This document shows positions 17,430 through 25,467 of a stretch of 64,000 nucleotides of DNA, in pieces (within the stretch, counting starts at the first letter, position 1; every line of letters begins with the position of its first letter). The notes under the pieces were generated by a model. The model ran no database searches. It was not told the origin of the DNA and saw nothing but the letters and a program-made list of their open reading frames with translations. The translations under genes and the position numbers were made by a program. Origin of the DNA: Palauibacter sp022826685 (GTDB lineage Bacteria > Gemmatimonadota > Gemmatimonadetes > Palauibacterales > Palauibacteraceae); the NCBI RefSeq assembly GCF_965221685.1, contig NZ_OZ244907.1. One strand, given 5' to 3'.

Positions 17430-18704
17430 ATGAACAGAATGCCCAGGCGCCTCCTGTGGGGCGTGCTCCCGGTGCTTGTGGTCGGCGCGGCCCTCGCCGT
17501 GGCGGGCGTCCCGGGGTCGTCGGCGGCCGAGTCGGACGCGGGTCGCCTCGAGCGGCTCAGCGGCGCCCTGGAGTCGTACGTGGAGGAGGGGGATCTGGCC
17601 GGCGCGGTCGCCCTCGTCGCGCACGAGGGCGAGGTCTCCTACCTCGAGGCGGTCGGTCACCGCGATGTCGCGGCCGGCGACCCCATGGAGACGGACGACA
17701 TCTTCCGCATCGCGTCGCAGACGAAGGCGATCGTGAGCGTGGGCGTCATGATCCTGCAGGAAGAGGGGGGTCTCCTCATCTCCGACGCGCTCGGCCGCTA
17801 TCTGCCCGAGTACATGGAGACGACGGTCGCCGTCGCCGATGGAGCGGACGGGTACGACATCGTCCCGGCGAACCGGCCGATCACGATCCGGGATCTGCTC
17901 ACCCACACGGCCGGCATCGGCTACGGGGGAGGCCCCGCGGCGGAGCTCTGGGAGGAGGCGGGGATCCAGGGCTGGTACTTTGCGCACCGCGACGAGCCGG
18001 TACGCGAGACGGTACGGCGCATGGCCGCGCTCCCCATGGACGCGCAGCCGGGCGAGCGTTTCGTGTACGGCTATGCCACGGACATCCTCGGCGCCCTCGT
18101 CGAGGAGGTGTCGGGCGAGCCGCTGGATGACTTCCTCCGCACGCGGATCTTCGAGCCGCTGGGCATGGTGGACACGCACTTCTACCTGCCGGAGGAGAAG
18201 CGTGACCGGCTCAGCGTCGTGTATTCGGCTGCGGGGGGCGAACTTTCGCCGGCGCCCGATCCGGGCGGCATGGTCGGCCAGGGCGCGTACGTCGACGGCC
18301 CGCGGACGAGCTTCTCCGGCGGCGCGGGGCTCCTCTCCACCGCCCACGACTACGCCCGCTTCCTGCAGATGATGCTGAACGGCGGCGAACTCGACGGCGC
18401 CCGCATCCTGTCGAGCAAGAGCGTCGACCTCATGACGGTCAACCACGTGGGGGACCGGTTCAACTGGGACGGCGGCGTCGGATTCGGTCTCGGCTTCAGC
18501 GTGCTGGCCGATCTCGGGGCGCGCGGAACCCCCGGCTCGGTCGGCGAGTACGGGTGGGGCGGCGCGTACCACTCGACGTACTGGGTGGATCCCGCCGAGG
18601 ATCTCGTCGTCGTCTACTTCACGCAGCTCATCCCGACGGGCGGCGTGGACGATCATGCGAAGCTGCGCACGCTGGTGTACCAGGCGCTCGACGAGTTGCA
18701 ATAG
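17430..18704 (+). CDS. Exported serine hydrolase of the beta-lactamase/penicillin-binding fold
   Basis: The 424-residue protein has a Sec-type signal (LLWGVLPVLVVGAALAVAG) and the class C beta-lactamase fold. The catalytic SxxK is SQTK at 96-99 (RIASQTKAIV), and the Tyr motif is probably YGYATD (Tyr213/Tyr215). LLTHTAGIGYG and the C-terminal GEYGWGGAYHSTYWVDP match esterase and D-aminopeptidase members more than true beta-lactamases. GGAGG at 17418-17422 supports ATG 17430. The protein is likely periplasmic and may act on peptides or esters with the preceding amidase; the substrate is unknown. Confidence 0.88.
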   Translation: MNRMPRRLLWGVLPVLVVGAALAVAGVPGSSAAESDAGRLERLSGALESYVEEGDLAGAVALVAHEGEVSYLEAVGHRDVAAGDPMETDDIFRIASQTKAIVSVGVMILQEEGGLLISDALGRYLPEYMETTVAVADGADGYDIVPANRPITIRDLLTHTAGIGYGGGPAAELWEEAGIQGWYFAHRDEPVRETVRRMAALPMDAQPGERFVYGYATDILGALVEEVSGEPLDDFLRTRIFEPLGMVDTHFYLPEEKRDRLSVVYSAAGGELSPAPDPGGMVGQGAYVDGPRTSFSGGAGLLSTAHDYARFLQMMLNGGELDGARILSSKSVDLMTVNHVGDRFNWDGGVGFGLGFSVLADLGARGTPGSVGEYGWGGAYHSTYWVDPAEDLVVVYFTQLIPTGGVDDHAKLRTLVYQALDELQ

Positions 18705-18748
18705 CCGCGCGCGGCCCGCTGTTGTAGATCTGAGGGCCGCGCTCGTAA

Positions 18749-18832
18749 GCCGGAGTGGCGGAACTGGCAGACGCGCCGGACTCAAAATCCGGTGGGAGCA
18801 ATCCCTTGAGGGTTCGAGTCCCTCCTCCGGCA
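18749..18832 (+). tRNA. tRNA-Leu (CAA)
   Basis: The acceptor strands GCCGGAG (18749-18755) and CTCCGGC (18825-18831) pair, with A as the discriminator. The anticodon arm CCGGA-CTCAAAA-TCCGG has anticodon CAA, which reads UUG. A long variable arm (about GTGGGAGCAATCCCTTGA) marks it as class II, and GGTTCGAGTCC is the T arm. CCA is not encoded. It sits between two metabolic genes on the same strand. Confidence 0.95.
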
Positions 18833-18872
18833 TGACCCTTCGCCGTTTCCCCGACGACACCGCAGCAGGCCC

Positions 18873-19829
18873 GTGACCGAGCCCACGATTCGAACCGTCG
18901 CCGTCGTCGGCTCCGGAGTCATCGGCCGGAGCTGGACCCACGTATTCGCGAGGGCCGGTTGCGAGACGCGCGTCTTCGACCCCGACCCGGAGCAGTTGGC
19001 GCGCGCGCTCGACTGGGCGCGGGACTCCGCGCGGGAGGCTGAGGCCCACGGGTTCATCGATTCCGCGGCCGCCGCCGGGGAAGGGCGGGCGATTCACCGC
19101 TGCGACACGCTCGACGAGGCGCTGTCGGGCGCCGGTTGGGTTCAGGAGAGCGGGCCGGAAACGCTCGCGGTCAAGCGGCGGATCTTCGCCGACCTGGATG
19201 CCGCGGCGGATCCGGGCACGATTCTGGCGAGTTCCACGTCCGCCCACGACATGTCGCGGATCGCGGAGGGTCTCGCGGGTTCCGACCGCTGCGTCGTCGC
19301 GCACCCCGTGAATCCGCCGCACGTCATCCCCGTCGTGGAGGTCCTTCCCGGGGAGCGCACGCGTCCGGCGGTCCTGACCGCCGCGCTCGCCTTTCTCGAG
19401 AGCGTGGGGCAGTCTCCCGTGCGGATGAACCGCTACCTGAGCGGCTTCCTTCTCAACCGGCTCCAGGCCGCCCTGATCCGGGAAGCCGTTTTTCTGTACG
19501 GAACGGGTGCGGCCTCCGTGGAGGCGATCGACACGGTGGTGCGGGAGGGACTGGGGCTGCGCTGGGCGCTGCTCGGACCCTTCGGCACCGGACACACGAA
19601 CGCGGACGGCGGCGCGGGGGAGTACTACCGGCGCTACGGCGACGCGTACCGCAAGATGTGGCGGGAACTTGAAACCGACCCGGAGTTTTCGGATCGCGTG
19701 ATCGACGGGATCCACGAGGAGACGGAGGAGATGTACGGAGCCTCCGCCACCGAGGCCCTCTGCGCCTGGCGCGACCGGCTGGTGCGGCGCATCCGGGCGT
19801 TGAAGCAAGAGGACCCGCCCGTAGGTTGA
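18873..19829 (+). CDS. 3-hydroxyacyl-CoA dehydrogenase family protein (lambda-crystallin/L-carnitine dehydrogenase type)
   Basis: The 318-residue NAD-dependent dehydrogenase has an N-terminal Rossmann domain with VAVVGSGVIGRSWTHVFA and an Asp-rich VFDPDPEQL beta-2 end, which favours NAD. ASSTSAHDMSRIAEGL and VVAHPVNPPHVIPVVEV are typical of the lambda-crystallin, L-gulonate and carnitine 3-dehydrogenase branch and include the catalytic His. The C-terminal helical domain follows with RYLSGFLLNRLQAALIREA. Only one C-terminal domain is present, unlike fatty-acid oxidation FadB. The substrate, a 3-hydroxy acid, cannot be set by eye. Start is GTG 18873, 40 bases after tRNA-Leu. Confidence 0.85.
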   Translation: MTEPTIRTVAVVGSGVIGRSWTHVFARAGCETRVFDPDPEQLARALDWARDSAREAEAHGFIDSAAAAGEGRAIHRCDTLDEALSGAGWVQESGPETLAVKRRIFADLDAAADPGTILASSTSAHDMSRIAEGLAGSDRCVVAHPVNPPHVIPVVEVLPGERTRPAVLTAALAFLESVGQSPVRMNRYLSGFLLNRLQAALIREAVFLYGTGAASVEAIDTVVREGLGLRWALLGPFGTGHTNADGGAGEYYRRYGDAYRKMWRELETDPEFSDRVIDGIHEETEEMYGASATEALCAWRDRLVRRIRALKQEDPPVG

Positions 19830-19959
19830 AACGGGGGAGCCGGCAGGCGACCGGCTTTCTCAAACGCCGGACCACGCGCGGGTGTCTACTCACTTGCGCC
19901 CACGACGCATCATTATCATTGTGCCCACGATGCACCACCACAGTCAGGAGCCGCGAATC

Positions 19960-22900
19960 ATGCTGAAGCGCGCTTTTCTCCCCGTCGTCTTCGCGACAAT
20001 CATCCTCCCGGCCTCGGCGACCGCCCAGGAGGCCGTGGCCGATGACGATTTCATGGGCGAGATGGAATGGCGTTCCATCGGTCCCGCGAACATGGCCGGG
20101 CGGGTGACCGACATCGAAGGGATCCCGGGCACCGGCACGTTCTTCATCGCCGGCGCGACGAGCGGGATCTGGAAGACCACGAACAACGGGACGACCTACC
20201 GGCCCGTCTTCGACGACGAGCGGGTCATCTCGATGGGCGACCTCGCGATCGCGCCGAGCAACCCCGACATCGTCTGGGCCGGAACCGGCGAGGAGGACTC
20301 GCGCAACTCGATCTCGCCCGGAGGCGGCATCTACAAGTCCGTCGACGGCGGGCTCACGTGGGAGCTGAAGGGGCTTGAGGACACGCAGGCGATCGGCCGC
20401 ATCGTCGTCCATCCGACGAAGGCGGACTGGGTCTACGTCGCCGCGCTCGGGCACCCCTGGGGGGCGAACGAGGAGCGCGGCCTGTACCGCACGACCGACG
20501 GCGGCGACACCTGGGAGCGGATCAACTTCGTCTCCGAGGACGCCGGCTTCGTCGACATCGACATGCACCCGCAGAATCCGGACATCCTGTGGGCGACGAG
20601 CTGGGAGCGCGTGCGCGGCCCGTACTTCTTCCAGAGCGGCGGCCCCGGGAGCGCGATCTGGAAGTCCACTGACGCCGGCGACACGTGGGAGAAGGTGGAA
20701 GGCAACGGCCTCCCCGAGACCATGCTGGGGCGGCTCGAGATCGCCATCGCGCCGAGCTATCCGCAGGTGATGTACGCGATGGTCGAGGCGGAGGCTCCGG
20801 AGGAGGCGGATGAAGACGGGAATCGCCACGCCTCCGGTCTGTACCGCTCCGCCGACGGCGGCGAGACGTGGGAGTTCAGGAACTCGAACAACTCCCGGCC
20901 CTTCTACTATTCCGGCGTCTGGGTGTCGCCGGACGATCCCGACTTCATCTACTGGTCCTCCCTCTTCTTTTCGCGGGACGGGGGCCGCACGGTCGGGAAC
21001 CCGGCCCAGGGGGTCCACGTCGACTATCACGCACTGTGGTGGGATCCGACGAATCCGGATCACTTCATACTGGGCAACGACGGCGGAATCGCGATCACGT
21101 GGGACCGGGGCGGCAACTTCGAGTTCCCCAACCGCATTCCCATGGGTCAGTTCTATGCGGTCAGCTACAACATGGATACGCCGTACCGCGTCTGCGGCGG
21201 ACTGCAGGACAACTACACGTGGTGCGGGCCGAGCGCACGCGCCGGGGGCTCCATCGACAATCACATGTGGTATTCGATCGGGGGCGGCGACGGCTTCTAC
21301 GCGCCGCAGGATCCCACGAACCCGGACATCGTGTTCGGCGAATCGCAGCAGGGACGGATCTACTGGCGGAACACGCGCACGGGCGAGCGGCACCAGTTGC
21401 AGCATCCCGACTGGCGCGAGCGGACGCAGACGCTCCGAGACTCGATCGCGATCCTGACGGGGGACGATCCCGACAACCCCCCGGCCGGAAACGTCGCGCA
21501 GATCGAGGAATTGCAGGCCCTCGTCGCGCAGGACTCCGCACTGTACGACATGCGGTTCAACTGGAATACGCCGCTCGAACTGTCGCCTCACGATCCGCAG
21601 ACGCTGTACATCGGGGCGAACCGCGTCCTGAAGTGGACGTACGATACCGACGAGATGACGCCGATCTCGGACGACCTCACGTACGCGGATCCGGAGAAGA
21701 TCGAGATCGCGTACAACACGACGGGCGGCATCACGCCGGACGTCACGGGCGCGGAGAACTTCGCGACGATCGTCTCGCTCGCCGAGTCGAAGCTCAACGA
21801 GGGCGAACTCTACGCGGGGACGGACGATGGCCGCGTGTGGCGCACGCCCGAGGGGGCGGAGTGGATCGAACTCACGGATCGCTTCGAGGGCGTTCCGGAG
21901 GGGACGTACGTGAGCCGGATCGAGGCCTCGAGCCATGACCCGAACCGCTTCTACGTGACGTTCGACAACCACCGGCGCGACGACTACACGCCGTACGTCT
22001 ACGTGACGGACGACGCCGGCGAGAGCTTCCGCTCGATCTCGTCGAATCTCCCGACCGGGGCGCCGGACTTCGTGCACGTGGTCCGGGAAGACCCGGTGAA
22101 CCCGGATCTCCTCTTCGTGGGGACGGACGTGGGGGCCTACGTGTCGACGGACCGGGGCGGCTCGTGGTCGCGCTTCATGAACGGGTTGCCCACGGTGCCG
22201 GTCCACGATCTGAAGATCCATCCGCGCGAGAGCGAGATCATCGCCGGAACGCACGGACGCTCCATCTTCGTGGCGGACATCTCGCTCCTGCAGCAACTGG
22301 ACGGCGGACGCCTGCCCGAGGCCGTGACGGTGTTCCAGCCGAAGACGGCGATCCAGTTCGGGGATCCGCCGGTGGGCGGCGAGTTCATCGCGCAGAGCAC
22401 GTTCCAGGCGGACGCGGGGAGCTACGGCGCCGAGATCTCCTACTACGTCCCGGAGGATGTCGCCGAAGCGCTCGCCGAAGCGGCCGAGGAAGAGGCGGCC
22501 GAGGAAGAGGCGGAAGAAGAGGAGGAGGCCGAGGAAGAGGACGAGGAGGCCGAAGCGGAGGCTCCGGGCGCCGCGGCGCAGGGCCCCGCCTTCGCGATGG
22601 CGATGCGCGCGGGCATGGGGGCGGCACGGGGCGGAAACCGTCCGCAGGCCTCGATCGCGATCCTGAACGCGGCGGGAGACACCGTGCAGACGATGAACGG
22701 ATCGGCCTCGGCCGGCGTGCAGCGCGTGCGGTGGACGTTCAACCGGCGGGCCGCGCCGCGGGAGCCGTCGCCGGCCGATCGGCTGGACAGCCTGCGCACC
22801 GCGCGGCTCTACCAGACGGTGGGAGACTCGCTGGTCGAGCATGAGGGGGTGGCGCGGGAGACGATGGACCAGGTGCTCGACATGATGCAGGGCGGCAACC

Positions 22901-23319
22901 AGGGCGCGATCATCCGCATGTTCACCGGCGGCGGGGGCGGTGGTGCCGGCGGCGCCGGCGGCTGGCAGGAGAGGCCCGCCGAGCGTTACCCGCAGCCCGG
23001 CAGGACGGGGCAGGGCGGAGGCCGGGGAGGGGGCCGCACCGCGGCCATGGCTGCCGCTGCGGCCGCCCGGAGCGGCGCCGATCCGGCGGCGATGCGCGAG
23101 GTCTTCCAGCAGGTGGGTGAGGCGATCCGCGACAGGGGCGGGATGTCCGTGATGCGCCGCTTCTTCGGCGGGGGTGGCGGCGGGGGAGGCCTGGCCGACC
23201 CCGGGACATACACCGTGGCGATCACGATCGGTGACGAAACCCATACGATCCGGCTCGAGGTAGTGAGGAAGGAAGGCTTCGGGTTCTGGGACGAGCCCGA
23301 CGGAGAGAACGACCGCTAA
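19960..23319 (+). CDS. Secreted VPS10/BNR-type beta-propeller protein with acidic and glycine-rich inserts
   Basis: The 1119-residue protein starts with a Sec signal (MLKRAFLPVVFATIILPASA, cleavage near TAQ-EA). Residues about 30-770 hold many BNR/Asp-box repeats such as SVDGGLTWEL, TTDGGDTWERI, SADGGETWEF and STDRGGSWSRF, giving one or two sortilin-like propellers. Residues about 835-868 are almost pure Glu/Ala, and 980-1095 contain several glycine and arginine-glycine tracts. ATG 19960 has AGGAG nine bases upstream; the longer frame from 19882 would spoil the signal. Family members are annotated as glycosyl hydrolases, but no catalytic motif is evident; binding or peptide-related roles are equally possible. 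A 12-bp hairpin follows the stop. Confidence 0.87.
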   Translation: MLKRAFLPVVFATIILPASATAQEAVADDDFMGEMEWRSIGPANMAGRVTDIEGIPGTGTFFIAGATSGIWKTTNNGTTYRPVFDDERVISMGDLAIAPSNPDIVWAGTGEEDSRNSISPGGGIYKSVDGGLTWELKGLEDTQAIGRIVVHPTKADWVYVAALGHPWGANEERGLYRTTDGGDTWERINFVSEDAGFVDIDMHPQNPDILWATSWERVRGPYFFQSGGPGSAIWKSTDAGDTWEKVEGNGLPETMLGRLEIAIAPSYPQVMYAMVEAEAPEEADEDGNRHASGLYRSADGGETWEFRNSNNSRPFYYSGVWVSPDDPDFIYWSSLFFSRDGGRTVGNPAQGVHVDYHALWWDPTNPDHFILGNDGGIAITWDRGGNFEFPNRIPMGQFYAVSYNMDTPYRVCGGLQDNYTWCGPSARAGGSIDNHMWYSIGGGDGFYAPQDPTNPDIVFGESQQGRIYWRNTRTGERHQLQHPDWRERTQTLRDSIAILTGDDPDNPPAGNVAQIEELQALVAQDSALYDMRFNWNTPLELSPHDPQTLYIGANRVLKWTYDTDEMTPISDDLTYADPEKIEIAYNTTGGITPDVTGAENFATIVSLAESKLNEGELYAGTDDGRVWRTPEGAEWIELTDRFEGVPEGTYVSRIEASSHDPNRFYVTFDNHRRDDYTPYVYVTDDAGESFRSISSNLPTGAPDFVHVVREDPVNPDLLFVGTDVGAYVSTDRGGSWSRFMNGLPTVPVHDLKIHPRESEIIAGTHGRSIFVADISLLQQLDGGRLPEAVTVFQPKTAIQFGDPPVGGEFIAQSTFQADAGSYGAEISYYVPEDVAEALAEAAEEEAAEEEAEEEEEAEEEDEEAEAEAPGAAAQGPAFAMAMRAGMGAARGGNRPQASIAILNAAGDTVQTMNGSASAGVQRVRWTFNRRAAPREPSPADRLDSLRTARLYQTVGDSLVEHEGVARETMDQVLDMMQGGNQGAIIRMFTGGGGGGAGGAGGWQERPAERYPQPGRTGQGGGRGGGRTAAMAAAAAARSGADPAAMREVFQQVGEAIRDRGGMSVMRRFFGGGGGGGGLADPGTYTVAITIGDETHTIRLEVVRKEGFGFWDEPDGENDR

Positions 23320-23340
23320 CGGCCCGCGGCTCGGGTGACC

Positions 23341-23372
23341 CGCCGGAGCGGCAAACGTTCGCCGCTCCGGCG
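23341..23372 (+). terminator. Perfect 12-bp hairpin after the propeller gene, without a T-run
   Basis: CGCCGGAGCGGC (23341-23352) pairs completely with GCCGCTCCGGCG (23361-23372) around an eight-base loop AAACGTTC. It starts 21 bases past the stop. No T-run follows, so it is either a U-less terminator, an mRNA end stabiliser or a palindromic binding site. Confidence 0.55.
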
Positions 23373-23439
23373 GTGTCGCATGGCTCGATAGATTGAAACG
23401 TCGGGCCAGCGTACCTCCGGAAACCGGGATGGGCTGAAG

Positions 23440-24747
23440 ATGACGAACCGAGAGGGAAGCGACGCGTCGATCCTGGAGAAGATCCGGAAGCGGCGCATGG
23501 TGCAGATCGCGCTCGTGTATGTGGGCGCGGCCTGGCTCGGCGTGGAGATCACCGACTTCATCGTCGGGACCTACGCGTATTCGAGAAAGGTCCTCGATAC
23601 CGTCGTCTTCCTCGCCATCCTCGGTTTCCCCGCCTTTCTCATCATCGGCTGGTATCATGGCGAGCGGGGCCCCCAGCGTATCCGCCGCGCCGAAGCCTGG
23701 CTCCTGGTCACGCTGGTCACACTGGGCGGGATCGGCACCTACCGGATCGCGACCGCCGAACCGGAGACCGGGGGAGGCCCGGAGATGGCGACGCCCGCCG
23801 CCGTCGCGGACGGTGTAGCCCGTAGCGGAGATGCGGTGAGTTTCGCGGGTTCGGTGCCCGATCTGGGTCCGAACTCGCTCGCGGTCCTGCCCTTCCGGAA
23901 CAACGTGCCCGACCCGGAACTCGAGTGGCTCGGTTCAGGGCTCGCGGACCTCCTCACGACGAACCTGGCGCAACTCCCCGATCTGCTCGTCGTGGGCCGG
24001 CAGAGCCTTTACGACCTCATCACCGAGGGGGGGCTCTCCGAGGAGGAGGAGATCCCGGAGTCGTTGGCGCTGACCGTCGCGCGCGGTGCCGGCGCCCGGT
24101 TGCTGCTATGGGGGAGCGTGACGGGGACCGCCGGCGACATGCGTATCGACGCCCAGTTGATCGAACTGGAGAACGGCACGGTGGCGTCGGCCGACTTCGC
24201 ACGGGGCAGCGATGTGTTCGAACTCGTGGATACGCTGACGGTGCGGCTCGCATCCCATCTGTCCGGTGCGCCGCCGCCGGCCGAGGTCGCTCGCATCAGC
24301 CACCTGGGGACGCGGGATCTGGAGGCGTGGGCCGCCTTCCATCGCGGCAACGCCCTCGCCCGTGCCGGTGACCTGGAGGAGGCCGAAGCCCACTACGAGC
24401 GAGCGGCCGAGATCGACAGCACGTTCGCGCTCCCGTTCCTCACGGCGGTCGGCGATTTCCGCGCGGGAGAGGCCGTATCGCCGGATGGCGAGCGAACCGA
24501 GGCCGAACGCCGACGCGCCGACTGGCGGGAACGGCGCACGGTCCAAATCCTCCACCGATTGCCGGAGGATCTGCGACGGCAACTGGAAGGCCTGAGCGGG
24601 GATGAGTTGCGCGCCACCATCGACTCGCTGACGGGCCGCACGAGGTCCGCCGTCCGCCTCCTGTTCGGAGAACCGCCTCGCGGCACCGGCCCGACCGACC
24701 GTCCCCCGGACCCACCCCAGCGCCCCGAACCGGAAAACCGCCGATAG
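23440..24747 (+). CDS. Membrane protein with FlgO/TolB-like domain and TPR-like helices
   Basis: The 435-residue protein has a short basic cytoplasmic N-terminus (ILEKIRKRRMVQIALVYVGA) and about three transmembrane segments up to residue 110. An extracytoplasmic FlgO/TolB-like domain follows with NSLAVLPFRNNVPDPELEWL, GLADLLTTNLAQLPDLLVV and ARLLLWGSVTGTAGDMRIDA. Residues 285-330 (DLEAWAAFHRGNALARAGDL) form a TPR-like pair. In several phyla the same architecture is fused to a Ser/Thr kinase or adenylate cyclase, but no such domain is present here. A signalling or envelope-sensing role is inference. The tail is proline-rich. ATG 23440 was chosen as the longest start giving the basic N-terminus. 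Confidence 0.75.
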   Translation: MTNREGSDASILEKIRKRRMVQIALVYVGAAWLGVEITDFIVGTYAYSRKVLDTVVFLAILGFPAFLIIGWYHGERGPQRIRRAEAWLLVTLVTLGGIGTYRIATAEPETGGGPEMATPAAVADGVARSGDAVSFAGSVPDLGPNSLAVLPFRNNVPDPELEWLGSGLADLLTTNLAQLPDLLVVGRQSLYDLITEGGLSEEEEIPESLALTVARGAGARLLLWGSVTGTAGDMRIDAQLIELENGTVASADFARGSDVFELVDTLTVRLASHLSGAPPPAEVARISHLGTRDLEAWAAFHRGNALARAGDLEEAEAHYERAAEIDSTFALPFLTAVGDFRAGEAVSPDGERTEAERRRADWRERRTVQILHRLPEDLRRQLEGLSGDELRATIDSLTGRTRSAVRLLFGEPPRGTGPTDRPPDPPQRPEPENRR

Positions 24748-24914
24748 CGGCGGAACGCCCCTAAAAATCTCCGGAGTCTGCACGGCCGACCGGTTCTCCA
24801 GCTTGATGCGTGCTCCCGATGACGGCACGTTGAGAAAAGCCGGGAGGTTCGCGGTGGGTGTCGGCGGTGGTGTCGGACCATCGCCTGCGGGCGGGCCTCC
24901 AACGGAGTCGCGGA

Positions 24915-25316
24915 ATGGAGACGGATACGCTGACAATCATGAGCTTCCTGCTGGCAATCTTCGTCGCCACCGCCACTCTGGCGGCGTTGATCGTGCCCGC
25001 GATACGGAGGCTCGATAAGAAGATCGACGACCTGCACGCCGGCGTCGACAGGAAGATCGAGAGCCTACAGGTCGGAGTCGACAAGAGGATCGAGGGCCTC
25101 GACGAGAAGATTGAAGGCGTGCAGGCGAAGCTCGAGGCGAAGATCGAGAGCGTTCAGGCTCGACTCGAGGCGAAGATCGAAGGTGTTCAGGCGGAACTCC
25201 GGATGGTTGAACGACGGCTGGGCGATCGCATCGATACGTTGAGCGACCGTGTGGCCCGGCTGGAGGGCCGCGTTTTCGAGGTCCCCTTGCATGGCGCCGG
25301 AACCGAGGCCGACTGA
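24915..25316 (+). CDS. Membrane-anchored protein with 11-residue (hendecad) coiled-coil repeats
   Basis: The 133-residue protein has one transmembrane helix (IMSFLLAIFVATATLAALIV, residues 8-27) and then near-perfect 11-residue repeats: KIDDLHAGVDR 36-46, KIESLQVGVDK 47-57, a 7-residue unit RIEGLDE, KIEGVQAKLEA 65-75, KIESVQARLEA 76-86, KIEGVQAELRM 87-97. A hendecad period predicts a straight or slightly right-handed coiled coil. A second helix with RLGDRIDTLSDRVARLEGRV follows. ATG 24915 has GGAG seven bases upstream. The function is unknown; it could be a stalk-like oligomer close to the inner membrane. The repeats are also 33-base DNA repeats. Confidence 0.78.
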   Translation: METDTLTIMSFLLAIFVATATLAALIVPAIRRLDKKIDDLHAGVDRKIESLQVGVDKRIEGLDEKIEGVQAKLEAKIESVQARLEAKIEGVQAELRMVERRLGDRIDTLSDRVARLEGRVFEVPLHGAGTEAD

Positions 25317-25467
25317 AGCGGACGGCTGGTTGCCGTGCTGGACGAACTCCGGGATAACGGCCATGTTCCAAGGGTTATTGTGGGAACATGTGCGTAGTCG
25401 CATCCGAAGCATGGGCGGGCGCCGCCTCCCCGCGGCGGGGGCGTCCTCGGAACCTCAGGGAGGCCAC

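Noticed and set aside
15693..19808. A 1371-codon open frame on the minus strand
   Set aside because: It runs antisense to the amidase, the serine hydrolase, tRNA-Leu and the dehydrogenase, all with clear motifs. Its translation is Arg/His/Asp/Pro-rich low complexity, typical of shadow frames in GC-rich DNA.
19453..23658. A 1401-codon open frame on the minus strand
   Set aside because: It is antisense to the signal-peptide-bearing propeller gene, has no domain motif and shows the same Arg/Val/Asp shadow composition.
24990..25210. Repeated DNA units that could suggest a CRISPR array or minisatellite
   Set aside because: The 33-base units stay in frame and encode an 11-residue coiled-coil period; there are no unique spacers or cas genes.
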